The notes below the pieces were generated by a model that saw nothing but the letters and a program-made list of their open reading frames with translations, was not told the DNA's origin and searched no databases. From Cyprinodon diabolis (taxonomy: Eukaryota; Chordata; Actinopteri; Cyprinodontiformes; Cyprinodontidae), in the NCBI GenBank assembly GCA_030533445.1, contig CM060076.1, positions 23,360,603-23,424,602 on the forward strand: DNA of 64,000 nt. Reading direction: 5' to 3'. The position numbers and the translations under genes are program-made. Every line of letters begins with the position of its first letter. Position 1 is the stretch's first letter. Positions 1 to 11,470 of the stretch are shown piece after piece.

Positions 1-1160
1 TTCATTAAATTAATTAACATTAATGGTAAAGAGAATATAGCGAAATGTATTTCTGATCAATTGTTGTGTGGAATCTTATAACATATTGAAACAATATTGT
101 GTTTTTATTTAGAAAGAACAAAAACATGAAAGCTGAAGAACCTAATGACATTACCTGGAAATTTCAAATATTGACCGCTGCATGTTTCAGTATTTGAAAA
201 AGATTCAAGATTTTTAAATATTTTTTTTTTTTTTTTTTTTATCCCAGTAGAAAACCATTTTGGCCTAATTATGACAAGTTTCAAGTGTACCAACTAGGCC
301 AAGACACCGCCAGATGATGTTAGAGGTTTCTGGGGGCATTCTGGCCCAGAAATATCTCAAACTCGCTCCAATAATGTAAATAAGCATTTGTTATGTGAAG
401 GGTGCACCCTTATTTTTAATTATCCTGCAAAACATTTCAGAATGGTAACCATGTTTATTTCAAATTGAACTCTGCACAATATGCAGCCTTGTAAGAATTA
501 CAAAGAAGTACAATAATGTCTCTTTGGGAAGGCATTGCATTATGCATGGTGCTTTGCATGCTTATGACTGCAAAGAAAACAAAAACATTATTATTTATTG
601 ACAAAAAAGTTAATAATTGTGACGTCTATTTTGTTTCTGCATTAAAGTTTGATTAAAAAAAACTGTTTACACACAACATAACACAACTTGTGAATCACCT
701 GAGGTAGTTTTTTTTATCGAAAAAGACTTGGAAAAAGCTAACTAAAGAATAATATTAGAGGTGGACTCAGATCCCATTTTTAAACACTTTAGAAACACAT
801 TTCGGAGATTATTCATGTCATAATAAATAATGGTTAACTGGTTAGTAAATGAACTGTAAGAGCATATTATGAACATTTTAAGACACACCATAGGATGACC
901 CAGGGTGTTTATGCTATAAGTCCTGTGACCAGATGGAATTATAGACTGACTGTCATCGCTAAACAAAAAATTGAACAGCAAAAGCCAGCTTAACCTTTTA
1001 GAAGTCAATCATTGTGTGCCTTTTAAAACCAGAATTTAATGCATCTCGCTGTTTCTGTCCTTTCAGAAATCCCTACAAGCACCCAAGTCAACATAATTAC
1101 AATTAATTAAATTTTTTTTTGAAAGATGGCTTTTGGGTGATATTATTCGAAAGCATGTAT
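1..1160. other. AT-rich intronic DNA, no gene seen
   Basis: No exon-like or repeat-family sequence is recognised except a run of 20 T at 221-240. Short open frames here are without recognisable motifs. Confidence 0.5.
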
Positions 1161-2088
1161 TTAAAGGAATAGTACACCCAAAACATGATTAGCCTTCATT
1201 TTCTACTCACCCCCATGCTGAACAACACTCTGGAGTACTTTTTTGATATCTCAAATGCATCTGGAGATCTGGGAGGCTTCTTGCTGTCTGCTGACATTCA
1301 AATAATGGAGGTCCATGGCGCCCGAGGCAGGAAGGTCCATAAAAGTCCACAAAAAACGTGTCAATATTCCTCCATACTGCTCATCCAATGTATTCCAAGT
1401 GTCCTGAGTGGGTAGCTTCCATAATTTACTCGAAACAAAGTCATTTAGAATGTTTTTAGAGCATAAACAGTAGTGTATAGGATTTCCTAAAAGCGCGCGC
1501 CTGCGAGTTCACGAGCCTACGGAAACCGCGGCAGACAAAACCAGATGAAAGTGCGCATTCAGCTCGGTAAAGAACTCATGCTCTTCCTCAACACTGAAGT
1601 CCTCAGACATTTTCTTTCGTTGTTTCTTTCTTTGCACAGGTAAACAACACATTTCTTCTTCTACGCTTGCATTATCAAGAGCAGATGCTGAATGCGCACT
1701 TTCATCTGGTTTGGTCTGCCGCGGTTTCCGTAGGCTCGTGAACTAGCAGGCGCACGCTTTTAGGAAATCCTATACACTACTGTTTATGCTCTAAAAACAT
1801 TCTAAATGACTTTGTTTCGAGTAAATTATGGACACTACCAACTCAGGACACTTGGAATACATTGGACGAGCAATATGGAGGAATATTGACACGTTTTTTG
1901 TGGACTTTTATGGACCTTTCTGCCTGGGCACCATAGACCTCCATTATTTGAATGTCAGCAGACAGCAAGAAGCCTCCCAGATCTCCAGATGCATTTGAGA
2001 TATCAAAAAAGTACTCCAGAGTGTTGTTCAGCATGGGGGTGAGTAGAAAATGAAGGCTAATCATGTTTTGGGTGTACTATTCCTTTAA
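1161..2088. mobile_element. 928-bp foldback DNA transposon with TTAA target sites
   Basis: The two ends read TTAAAGGAATAGTACACCC at 1161 and its reverse complement ending at 2088, so TTAA (1161-1164 and 2085-2088) is the probable target duplication and AGGAATAGTACACCC the terminal sequence. The left arm (1161-1563) and right arm (1687-2088) are inverted copies of about 400 bp with only scattered mismatches, separated by a loop of about 123 bp. The same short reading frame (starting MISLHFLLTPMLNN) appears in both arms on opposite strands, a product of the symmetry and not a gene. TTAA targeting is typical of the piggyBac and Kolobok superfamilies; the GGAATAGT-CACCCAAAA type of end is common in fish. 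No transposase is present, so it is non-autonomous. Confidence 0.85.
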
Positions 2089-2159
2089 GACCTTTTTTGT
2101 ATTTGAATTGCATTTACGCCTAAAATTAATGGTTCAATCTGAAAAACTCACACAAAGAG

Positions 2160-2830
2160 AAAAGACAATTAGGAGAAATTTATTGATACAATTACTTGGT
2201 CTTTGGGGCTCAGACCTCAGCAGGAAACATAGCGCTTAATTTTGATAGATATGCATGAACAGGAGCAAAGAATAGGGCTGTTTCCCCCCAGGCATGAAAC
2301 TAGTGGTGGGGTGGAGATAGATGAAGTTGGTCAGTCTGTAGACTGCTGGTTAGCGAGACGGTATGCTGAGCTTTAAGGGGAGATCCAGTGGATTGTGTGA
2401 GCTGATACTAAAGCTTCACTCGGGGACCTGGAAGATGGAAGTCCAGTTTGGATAACACAGGTTGAGAGAACCTGTCCATGATGAGCAAGCTTGAAGCGAC
2501 AGTGGAGAGGAAAAACTCCCTGTTGGGAAGAAACCTCTGGCAGAACCAGGCTCAACATGGCGGTTTTCTGCCGGACCGGTTAAAATAGGACAGGGAAAGC
2601 AGTAAGAGTCCGGGAAGAATGACACTCAGATGAAGCTTTAGCTACGATGGTGGAGGAGGGGCTGGAGGCGGGTTGAAACTGTGTCATCTGAATGAAGTCA
2701 CAGCGCATCCACAGCCTGCACACAGGAGTAGACAGGTGCGTATCGGAGGCCTTTTAAGAGGAACTTTGAATGCTGATTGGCTTTCATGGAGGTGTGGTTG
2801 AAAGCTGATTGTCTGTGTCGCAGATGGATG
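2160..2830. repeat. Repeat-derived block containing a fish dispersed-repeat segment
   Basis: At about 2480-2580 the plus strand has the string GAAGCGACAGTGGAGAGG followed by AAGAAACCTC and GCAGAACCAGGCTCA, the signature of a dispersed repeat very common in percomorph fish (also at 17374-17640). The flanks, with TTTATTGAT at 2177 and a G+C-rich stretch to 2830, look like part of an older retroelement, perhaps an LTR on the minus strand, but I could not define its ends. Confidence 0.45.
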
Positions 2831-2839
2831 TAGTAAAGC

Positions 2840-5295
2840 AATGAGTTTCTTCAGTTGAACTGAATTTTAACAAAAACTTTTAAGAAAGAACAAATTTTCT
2901 TAAAAGTAACTACAAAGAGAGTACTCAAAAAATGCAGCTCAGTCATTATCAGTCCCCTCCCATTCCCACCCAACCATAACCACAGCAGGGTGGGCTAAGT
3001 ATGAGGCCAAGTGAATTTTGTTAGTTGCTGCATCCACAGATGCACGTCCATGCCTGGGTTAACTACTGTAAAGAATATTATAACCATCAAAGAGAAAAAA
3101 AGTTGTGTACTTAGAAGATACAAATAAAGGTGCCAGCAGTTCATTCATTTGCTGCTTTGTAAACCTATCAAAATGAAAAAGTACAAGGTCACTATTTAGG
3201 AAAAAATCATGACAAAGCTGTCATCAAAAAAAAAAAGATCAATGTTCAGTGCACATCTCCAAGGTTGTACCATTTGCTTTAACTATCATATATAACAATA
3301 GAAATGTTTAATTAAACTAAACTTTAGAGCCATCCTATCAAACCTACAGTATATGCAGATCTATGAATGGTAGTTATTAAAAGCAAAAACAAAAACTTTC
3401 AAAGACAAAATTCATCTGCCTTCCAAAAGCAACAGATGATTTGCCAAGCATGTTTCTCATGGTACCATATGTCAAAATAAGTTGGTTTTCATAAAGCCTT
3501 GCCAGAGAACCACCACCGACCAACATAATAATAATAAATTATAAATAATAATATATCTGAATAATCTTCATAGCTTTTTACCCTTATGTCAATGTAGAGG
3601 CTCACAACTTGATTGCTTTTCTGTTAATGGACTTTGAAACATTTCTATTTTTTGGTTGACATTTAGGCTGTAAATCCTGACTCAAGTTGAGCCTGGCCTA
3701 TGGAGAGTGCTATACTGCAGTAGCACCGGCTAGATTTGGGGTTTTGGGAGAGAAAGATGGAGAGAAATTATGCTAAGAAAGTGGCTGGCTCTAAATCACC
3801 ACTTAAAAAAAGTTGCCCTCCAGATTGATCCACATTCAAGGTAAGTGTACAAATAGCCTCACACTGAAAATATGTGTACTTATTTTTAACAATACAAAAA
3901 GCATTTGATAGTGTAAGCTGCATTGCTGTAGTTATTGACGTTTACCAGAAAAGTTAAATAGAACCTCATTGCTTCCCCCCCCCCAATAATTAAATAATTA
4001 TGCCACATAGGCCGATTTGTCCTTACACCACTCCAAAATGGGAAAACTCATCAGTATAAGGCATTGAAAGTATCCTACCCTGATGTGAAATAAAACCCTG
4101 CCCTGGACAAATTTTAAGAAATGAGACAAAAGGGCAAAGTGGAACTAAAACAGTATTTTAAAAAGTAACTAAAACTGTTATATACCTAAAACAATATCTA
4201 GTAAAAAGTATTTTTACTAGATACGTATTTAATAAATAGATATATTTAAAACATATCTCATTGTTTGATAACTGCAGCTTGATTCTGTGTGACATTAAAG
4301 CACTTTAGAAAATATTCATTTGTTTAAAGTTTATTTTATAGTTGTAAACATGGAGGTTGCAAATAAAAGAGGAGTTCAGCATTCTATCTAACCTAAATAG
4401 GAAAACATTCAATTGTTAACAAAGTGGGGAATGTAAATATCTGGTTTTACTTTACTTTGTCAGTATCTTCACCTTCTATGCTTTTCACTTCATTCCTTTT
4501 TATTATCATCCCCCCCTCCTATACCTTATGATCCAATTTCATTTCCTCCAATCATTCATTCAGTTATTCCCAAATGTCAATGCTCTGTCACCCATCTATC
4601 CCTTTCTCTAATTCTCCCTCCCTCGCCTCCTTATCCCAGTTGCAGAACCTTCTGGGGCACGAGTTGACACGCTTCACAGCTTCTGTTGTGTGTGCAAAGA
4701 GACACACTGCGCACACACACAAGTTTGTATTTGTACCCATAGTGGGACTACAGTCATGACACTCAGTCATTTTAGTTACTGTTTGTTTCCCAACCCCTAC
4801 ATTTACTCCAACCATTTCCAATATATTGCAACCTAACCTGAACCTAAAGTTAATTCACATCATTTATCTAAACAAAGTCACTAATAATAATGTAGGTAAT
4901 CTATTAGGACCAGAATTTGGTCTCCATAAGGCCTGTTAGTCTTTAAGAGGTTACCCAACATACCAAAAAAGGCCCTAAATTTAACAGACACAAGTTCATA
5001 CACCTACACACAAACCAAAAACACTAGCTGAGAGCCACACAAAGGCTGCAGCATGCAGCCGCACAAGCATTGTTTCCACAACTCCCTGAACAACTCAAAG
5101 GTCCCCAGAGAGACTGTGGCAGCGAAAAGGAGTAGAAAGAACAACAGGAGGAGGAGTGACCATGTGAGAAACAATAAACGATGAAGGAATAAATATTAGT
5201 ACATGGGTAAAGAATCCTATGTTGGAACAGGATAAGCAGAAAAAAATGTCCCACTCTAAGAATGGATTGGTTCAAAAAACAACCAGTCCGGCCAA
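2840..5295. other. No gene recognised
   Basis: AT-rich intronic sequence with short homopolymers (for example a C run near 3976-3984). A 77-codon minus frame at 4588-4821 and an 83-codon one at 5024-5275 have no recognisable motif. Confidence 0.45.
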
Positions 5296-5562
5296 ACTGG
5301 TTAGATTAATGAATATATTGGTCAGAAAGTGATCGAGCCATTGTTTCAAATCAACCAATTGAACTGGTTAGATTAATGAATATTTTGGTCAGAAAGTGAC
5401 CAAGCCATTGTGTCAAATCAAACAATTGAAGTGGTTAGATTATAAATATATTGGTCAGAAAGTGATCGAGCCATTGGTTCAAATCAACCAATTGAACTGG
5501 TTAGATTAATGAATATTTTGGTCAGAAAGTGACCGAGCCATTGTTTCAAATCAAACAATTGA
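5296..5562. repeat. Tandem repeat, 67-bp unit, four copies in an A-B-A-B pattern
   Basis: Units begin with ACTGG or AGTGG at 5296, 5363, 5430, 5496 and (partial) 5563. Each contains TTGGTCAGAAAGTGA, GAGCCATTG or AAGCCATTG, and AATTGAACTGG or AATTGAAGTGG. Odd units have ATATTGG with GTGATCGAG and CAACCAATT; even units have ATTTTGG with GTGACC and CAAACAATT, so the true repeat is a dimer of about 134 bp present twice. Related wording (TTTTGGTCAAAGTGATCGA) recurs once near 5860. Confidence 0.85.
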
Positions 5563-5884
5563 AGTGGTTAACCAAACGACCAATAGAAATGGTAACTGAT
5601 GGTTTACTAATCTGACTGTTTGGCTGTAGTGAAGTGTAGTTTGTAATAGTTATGGACCTAGAGAACAATTACAATGATGTGTATAATACAGCATACAAAT
5701 CATGGCATTAATCATTGTTGTAGCATTAGTGTTAATTAGTATTACATTGCAGGAAGTGTTAGGTATGACAGTGATGTTAGATGCAAGAGTTTTCCCTGCA
5801 ACCAAAGGGTTGTTGGTTCAAGCCCTGGCTTTCAAAGGTGTTAAACGATTTAACCAACATTTTGGTCAAAGTGATCGATTTGTA
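5563..5884. other. Flank of the 67-bp tandem repeat, no gene
   Basis: Holds decayed sequence related to the tandem unit (TTAACCAACATTTTGGTCAAAG near 5850). The 108-codon plus frame at 5702-6028 runs through this and the following repeat fragment and is not a gene. Confidence 0.4.
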
Positions 5885-6020
5885 TTGGTTTGCCCTTTCA
5901 TCAATATATATCCATGTTCTCTTGCTTATTCCATCGGGGTCGCAGTGAGGCCAGTGCCCGTTTATGGACAAGAGGCGGGGTACACCCTGGACAGGTTGAC
6001 ATTTTGTCACAGGCTTTTAC
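5885..6020 (+). repeat. Fish RTE/SINE-tail fragment
   Basis: The wording GCCAGTGCCCGTTTATGG, AAGAGGCGGGGTACACCC and TGGACAGG is the well-known vertebrate/fish repeat text (GGTGCCTATCTCCAGC / GAGGCGGGGTACACCCTGGACAGGTCGCCAG) found at the 3' end of RTE-like LINE/SINE families. A second diverged copy is at 7650-7775. Confidence 0.7.
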
Positions 6021-7649
6021 CAAAATAGATTGGTTGTTTAAAAAAAGACTTGTTGGATACATAAATACCAACTAAATTGGTCAAATTTAACCACTTTTTT
6101 GGTTATTTTGAGCAATCTCTTTCCTAACATTACACAGCAGCAGTTAGGGAAACCTTTGAGACAGGTTAAAATCATTTTTTGTGGCTGAGATGAGTTAAAA
6201 AAAAAAGGTTTGTTGCTGGTGGTAGAAACAGAATTTGATTCTAGAGCAAACAACAGAAAAAACAAAGAGAAATGACATTACTACTCCCAACAGGAAACCT
6301 CCGTGACTCATTTATCTTGTTTTCTAGGCTGTATATACAGTGTTGATAACACAAAACCTCTCTTTGTGTTTCTCTAAATTTAAAGATACAGCAGCCTTAC
6401 TTGGAGAACATTTTTTAGTTCCCCCAAAGCAGAAGGTGTGTCTCTTACACTCGTCATATTGACTTCTCATAATTACGTGTAATGAAGCTCAAGGCACTAT
6501 TATTTTTTTTCCCATTATGATTTAAGAACTCCTTTGATGTAATGGGATCAAAACGACAGCGCAGGCGGGAACACTGGGACCCACCGCGACAACAATTGCT
6601 TCAGCAGGAAATATGTTCTCAGAGAGAAATAACAAGAGTCTTTATGACATAATAATTCTGCCAAGATGGCACATGCACAATGAATACACATAACAGGAAT
6701 TTTATTTTATACACATATACTACTCTCCTCACACATTTAGAACATTTTATCGTTACAGATTCACTACTACAAGATCCTGTTCGTGCATCCTTCTCTGCAT
6801 GCTTGTGACTTGCTTTCCATATGTCTGTATATTCTCTCCACTTCTAGAAATATTACAGTTTTCTCGACGGTGGTTACCCTCCTCAAAAATAAAAAAGTTT
6901 AAAAGAACGTGCAGAAACAGATCCTAACATGAGAAGGAGAGAGGCTATGGGCACTTGGAAAGTAAACCACAAGCGTGCAAACAAAGAGCATAAACTTATG
7001 ACATTCTGGGGCCTTGAAATACTGAATCTGTATGTGTAATAAACATTAAAAATGCAGCTTACGTGCAATTGTATGAAATAAAACTGCTCCTATGAGTATT
7101 ACTTATGTGTGTGTCCTTTGGACAGAATTCTGACTTCATAAGTCTCACCTTGAGGAAGGAACGTTAAAAAAATGTAACAGACAAAAAGTCAGCAACAAAG
7201 TTTGAGGTGTAATAAACTAAAACAGTAGGGAATGAAAAACAAGCGCCCTGCTTGACTGGAAATAAATACTGAGGGATTGACCAAACACGATCCTAGCTCA
7301 TCCATCGGAAGTGGTCACACACAAGGTCAGCTTCCAGCACCATCGATATGGATCTCAGCAGCTCGACAGGCCTGTGTTCCTCTGATATCACACGCTCAGA
7401 CCCAGCTCATGACCTCTCCGTCATGTTGCCATTTGAAGAAATGTTTGAACCTGTAAAAAACTTTGTATCAAGGAGTCTATTTTAACAAAGGGATTGTTGC
7501 TAAAGCCAACTTCAAACTAGAAAAAAACCACTGTCTCTGCACCACACCTCAGGTTTGTCATTGCTGGATCACAATACTAAGATGGTAATGATATTTGAAC
7601 CATCATATTGCCCATTCAGGGATAATTATGTGACTCTGCCTCCAGTTTT
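6021..7649. other. No gene recognised
   Basis: AT-rich intronic DNA. Around 7300-7430 is a less AT-rich stretch with no open frame that could be conserved noncoding sequence; that is a guess. Confidence 0.4.
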
Positions 7650-7775
7650 GGCCTTTAGGTGAATTTTCTCCCACTTATTCCCTCAGGGTTGAGGTGGGGC
7701 CGGTGCTTATCTCCAGCAGTGTATAGGCATGAAGTAGGTCACACCCTGGACAGGTCACCAATCAGTCATAGTTCA
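7650..7775 (+). repeat. Fish RTE/SINE-tail fragment, second copy
   Basis: Contains GGGCCGGTGCTTATCTCC and CACACCCTGGACAGGTCACC, matching the same repeat wording as 5885-6020 but more diverged. Confidence 0.65.
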
Positions 7776-10700
7776 TTTTTCAACTACAGCATCCATGTGT
7801 CCACCGATTGCTCAATATACACCAGTCACATTGCTCAAAATGCATCCTTTAAGCCACTGTTTAGTCAATCCTAAATGCATGTTTAAAAGCGGATAACACT
7901 TAACCAGTTGCTAAATTCAATGCACCTTTATGAGCCCCCTAGAAACTAAATATGATGTTTGACAGCATGCTAGCAGCATCATGTAATCTCTCAGTACCAT
8001 ATGTCCCATTTGGATAAGTTGTTCTTTCACCTTTTAGGTGTGATGGGGTTGAAGTCTTTCAATTGGCCCAGTGTTCTCTGGTGATCAAGCCATGCAAATG
8101 CACACTTTTTGGGTAGTGCATACTCAAAAAAGTAGTTGCATGCAGCTCTGGTCACAACCCAGATTGTCTAACATCTCAGTAAGGAACCATCTTCATCTAA
8201 CTTTTGAAGTTCTGGATCACCGTCACAACAGTTGAAGAACTGTCAGACTCTGTCAAGTGGATTGGGGAGTGTACTTTCTTTCTGACGCACCGTGGTGACC
8301 TCTCCGGAACCTTGCGACACCACACGCGCCTGGTTGATAATGATAATGGTAAACCAGCTATACTTCAACAGGAATGGTCTAATTAAAACTTTAACTGCTA
8401 TGCCTTATGCTATGCCTATCTCTACAGCACTCTAGGGGCCTGATCTAATAGAGGTTTTCTTGTATAAAAATGTGTATAAACTTGAAAGCACACCAGCACA
8501 AGCTATTCAGCACTCCATATTTGGGAATCTTAGTAGATTAGGTGTTTAGTAAAGAAAACATGTGATTAAATGCTGATAGATTGATAGATTTACAGTTAGC
8601 CAAAACCATTTTTGTACTCCCTGTGAAGTAATTTTTTTTTTTACATTTTAAGACATTGGCTCAAATTGAAGCAAGAAAATTAAAAGAACAACAGCAACAA
8701 GTTACATTTACTGATTTGTATGGAATTATGAAACATGAATTATAAAAGAAAGTGGTCTCCGCTAATATGCAAAATATGAGATTTTTTTTTTATACTTCTT
8801 GAGTAATTTGCAGACATAGGCTCAGAATTAAGTTTCTTTATTTTGTGAGTTGTATCTCTGTTTGTAAAGTTCATTTACAATAATTAATCTGTATCATGAA
8901 ATTAAGGTATTTGAAAAAAAGAACAAATACTCTTATTTGCCTGAATAATGTAGGAAGTAATGAAGGCATATGTTTTAAAAATGAAAAACCATCAGAAAAA
9001 AGAAACACAAGGAAGGAGGTTAGATCTTCTGATGTCAACCTCCCAAATAATTGGTAGTAAGTCACTGTCTGCATGTAGTAATATGTAGTAATATATCTAT
9101 AAGCTATTATAATGAGCACTAAGGGTGATGTGTGTGCAACCGCTTTCTAAAACCAGAGGCATTTCTTTAATTAAGAAATTTAGTTCCCCCTGAAGTCACA
9201 TTTCCCACTGGGAAAATAAAGATAACAAGCATCACTAGTTCAGTAACTAGTCTGGTTTATGGAAATAAAACACATAGTGAAAGTTAAAGGCATAAGTCAC
9301 CATTAGAACATTTCACAATTCAAATCTTATTTAAATGTTAATAACCTAGTGGCAGGTACAGTAAATAACTTTCCAGTATCTAATTGTAGCTAAATCATAG
9401 AGATAGATGCAATGTTATTAGTACCATAGCATGGGAATCCCCCTATTGCAGACTTTTGGGTTATAAAGAAAATAAAGTATCACAGGATGCAAAGGTTAAG
9501 ATTTCTTTCATTTCTGCTTGGTAAATAATTATACATAGTGGGAAAAAACAACTCTACTGTAATTCAATTTAATGTCAATATTTTAAAAAAGTTTATTTTT
9601 ATAACTCAATTAAGGCATTGTATATTTACACACTGCCGGATGTTTTCCAGCCTTTATCTCTGTTAATTATGATGTTTTTTTCACTAACGGTTAACAAAGC
9701 CATAGCAATTAGGATTGGTTTGTTTTATTACACCAATAAAAATAACATTTTTTAAATAGAAACACCTGCTTTAAGGTTATTTTCAAAAGGTGCTTTCAGT
9801 CTACAAAATCGGCAATCACATTGTGTTGCAAGTGCTATATATCATATATAAAAGTGATTTATTTTTTATTTTGTTTTGTTGTTGATTTGCCTTTAATAAC
9901 ATCTAAAAAGTAAAACTAAAACACATATATTATAACTGGTGTCTTACTTAAAAGCCTTACTTCACAAATTACATTTCCAGTGGATTCAGAAACTAGTCAC
10001 ACAGCTTAGCATTATACGTATGCCATGTAGAAAATAGTTTCATTCAAGCAAGCAAAATAGAAAAACATAAGCGCTCAGATAAAAATCCTCTCATCTATAT
10101 TTATATCTCATAGAATAAATATATCAATTTTGGCTTCATCAAAACATTAATTTTGATAAGTTTTTGAAAAAATATGATACATAAAAACTTTGATTTGGCA
10201 AAATTTAAACAAGATGTGAGTTGACTCTGCCATTAAAGCCTGATAGAAGGCTGGCAATAGCAATGGCCTACACACTACCATATTGGAACCCTGGAGTTGT
10301 GCACAATTCCCCATTAAGTTCTTGGTGAGCCAGGCAGTTCTACTTTTTCCTGTTTTAAAAAATGGAAACCACCTTGCTTTTCGGACATTCAGTTCTCTCA
10401 ATTTTGTTTTATCCTATTTTTGATTTGTGTTTTGAAGCAATCCAGCCTCACACAGGAATTATGTTGCATTTGTTGCATTGTTTCCTTTCTTATACTGTCT
10501 AAAGGCATTATATAATAGGATGCGATTCATTAGATACTATGTCTAATCAACAATCTATGCCAGGTAGCCATTATTCAATTAAGTTTCTTTATTTTGTTTT
10601 TTTAGGTGTTGTTTTTGAGAAAAATCTGAATATGTCTGAAAATTAAAAAAAAGGAAGAGGGATGTGCTTTAAATACTTATCGGATACAGTTTAGATAAAC

Positions 10701-11270
10701 GGTGGAAGTTTGTATCGGTGCTTTTTTTTAAAAATGCATAAGAAATTGACTCCAAATGTTTCCTCGCACAAGCATTTTTTTTCATGAGATGACATACTGG
10801 CTTGTTCAACATGCCCAACAAGTCTATACTGTGAAAGCGATTTAATGGTATGCTTGCCAGGATCACTGCTGCTATATAACAAATAACACAACTGTGTAAG
10901 GGATCACATTCAAAGCCTTCACTGAGCCGCAGAAGAATATAAATTGAGTCAGCTTTTCAGGGTGGAACAGAAAGATTTCATTTTCCGCTGATTCCAAAGT
11001 TTTACAGACAGCGTTAAAATGACAGTGTTAGCTGATACAGCATCATAAACTTAAGATTTGATGTGTATCTACAAGAGCTGCTAAACTTTCTACTCAGAGG
11101 TTCACATGTTATTTTTTAGACCTATAGATGGGAGAATTTGATTTTTAATTGAAAAAAAGTGAATCCTTGCAATAAGTGGTTTAGGAGAAATATGACTAAA
11201 GGATGTATTTTTAAATTGTGCAATGGCAGATTTTATCACAAGTTCCACGTTTTTTCTTATACTTTTTCTG
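7776..11270. other. No gene recognised
   Basis: AT-rich intronic DNA. Short frames such as 8204-8386 (+) and 10147-10401 (-) have no recognisable domain and no splice or codon pattern that would support them. Confidence 0.4.
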
Positions 11271-11470
11271 TAAAAGTTTAAAAAACAATCCGCTGGACTT
11301 GGTTTCCAAGGTTTGAAGACGTTTCGCTTCCCCTCCGGGAAGCTTTTTCAATTCTGGAGGGGAAGCGAAACGTCTTCAAACCTTGGAAACCAAGTCCAGT
11401 GGATTGTTTTTAAAGTTTTATGGAATGACTATGACCTGGATGACTGAGAATCTTCATCAGCATATTTTCT
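11271..11470. mobile_element. Hairpin with 65-bp arms, probable Penelope-like element terminus
   Basis: The left arm (about 11271-11335) and right arm (11356-11420) are near-perfect reverse complements around a 20-nt loop. The arms contain CAAGTCCAG, GAAGACGTTTCGC and its complement GCGAAACGTCTTC. The right flank reads GACCTGGATGACTGAGAATC at about 11435. That combination (GCGAAACGTCTTC, AAGTCCAGT, GACCTGGATGACTGAGAATCTTCA) is a phrase I associate with terminal repeats of animal Penelope-like retroelements, which often carry hammerhead-ribozyme-like motifs. No reverse transcriptase is present. The family call is from memory and is tentative; the hairpin itself is certain. Confidence 0.6.

Noticed and set aside
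1185..2064. Two identical short proteins on opposite strands
   Set aside because: Both come from the inverted arms of the foldback element; no start context, family or splice evidence.
5296..5562. Regular repeats considered as a CRISPR array
   Set aside because: Units are contiguous tandem copies without unique spacers, and the window is eukaryotic.
5702..6028. 108-codon frame starting MALIIVVALVLISITL, like a signal peptide
   Set aside because: Runs from tandem-repeat flank into an RTE/SINE-tail fragment; the hydrophobic start is AT-rich chance sequence.
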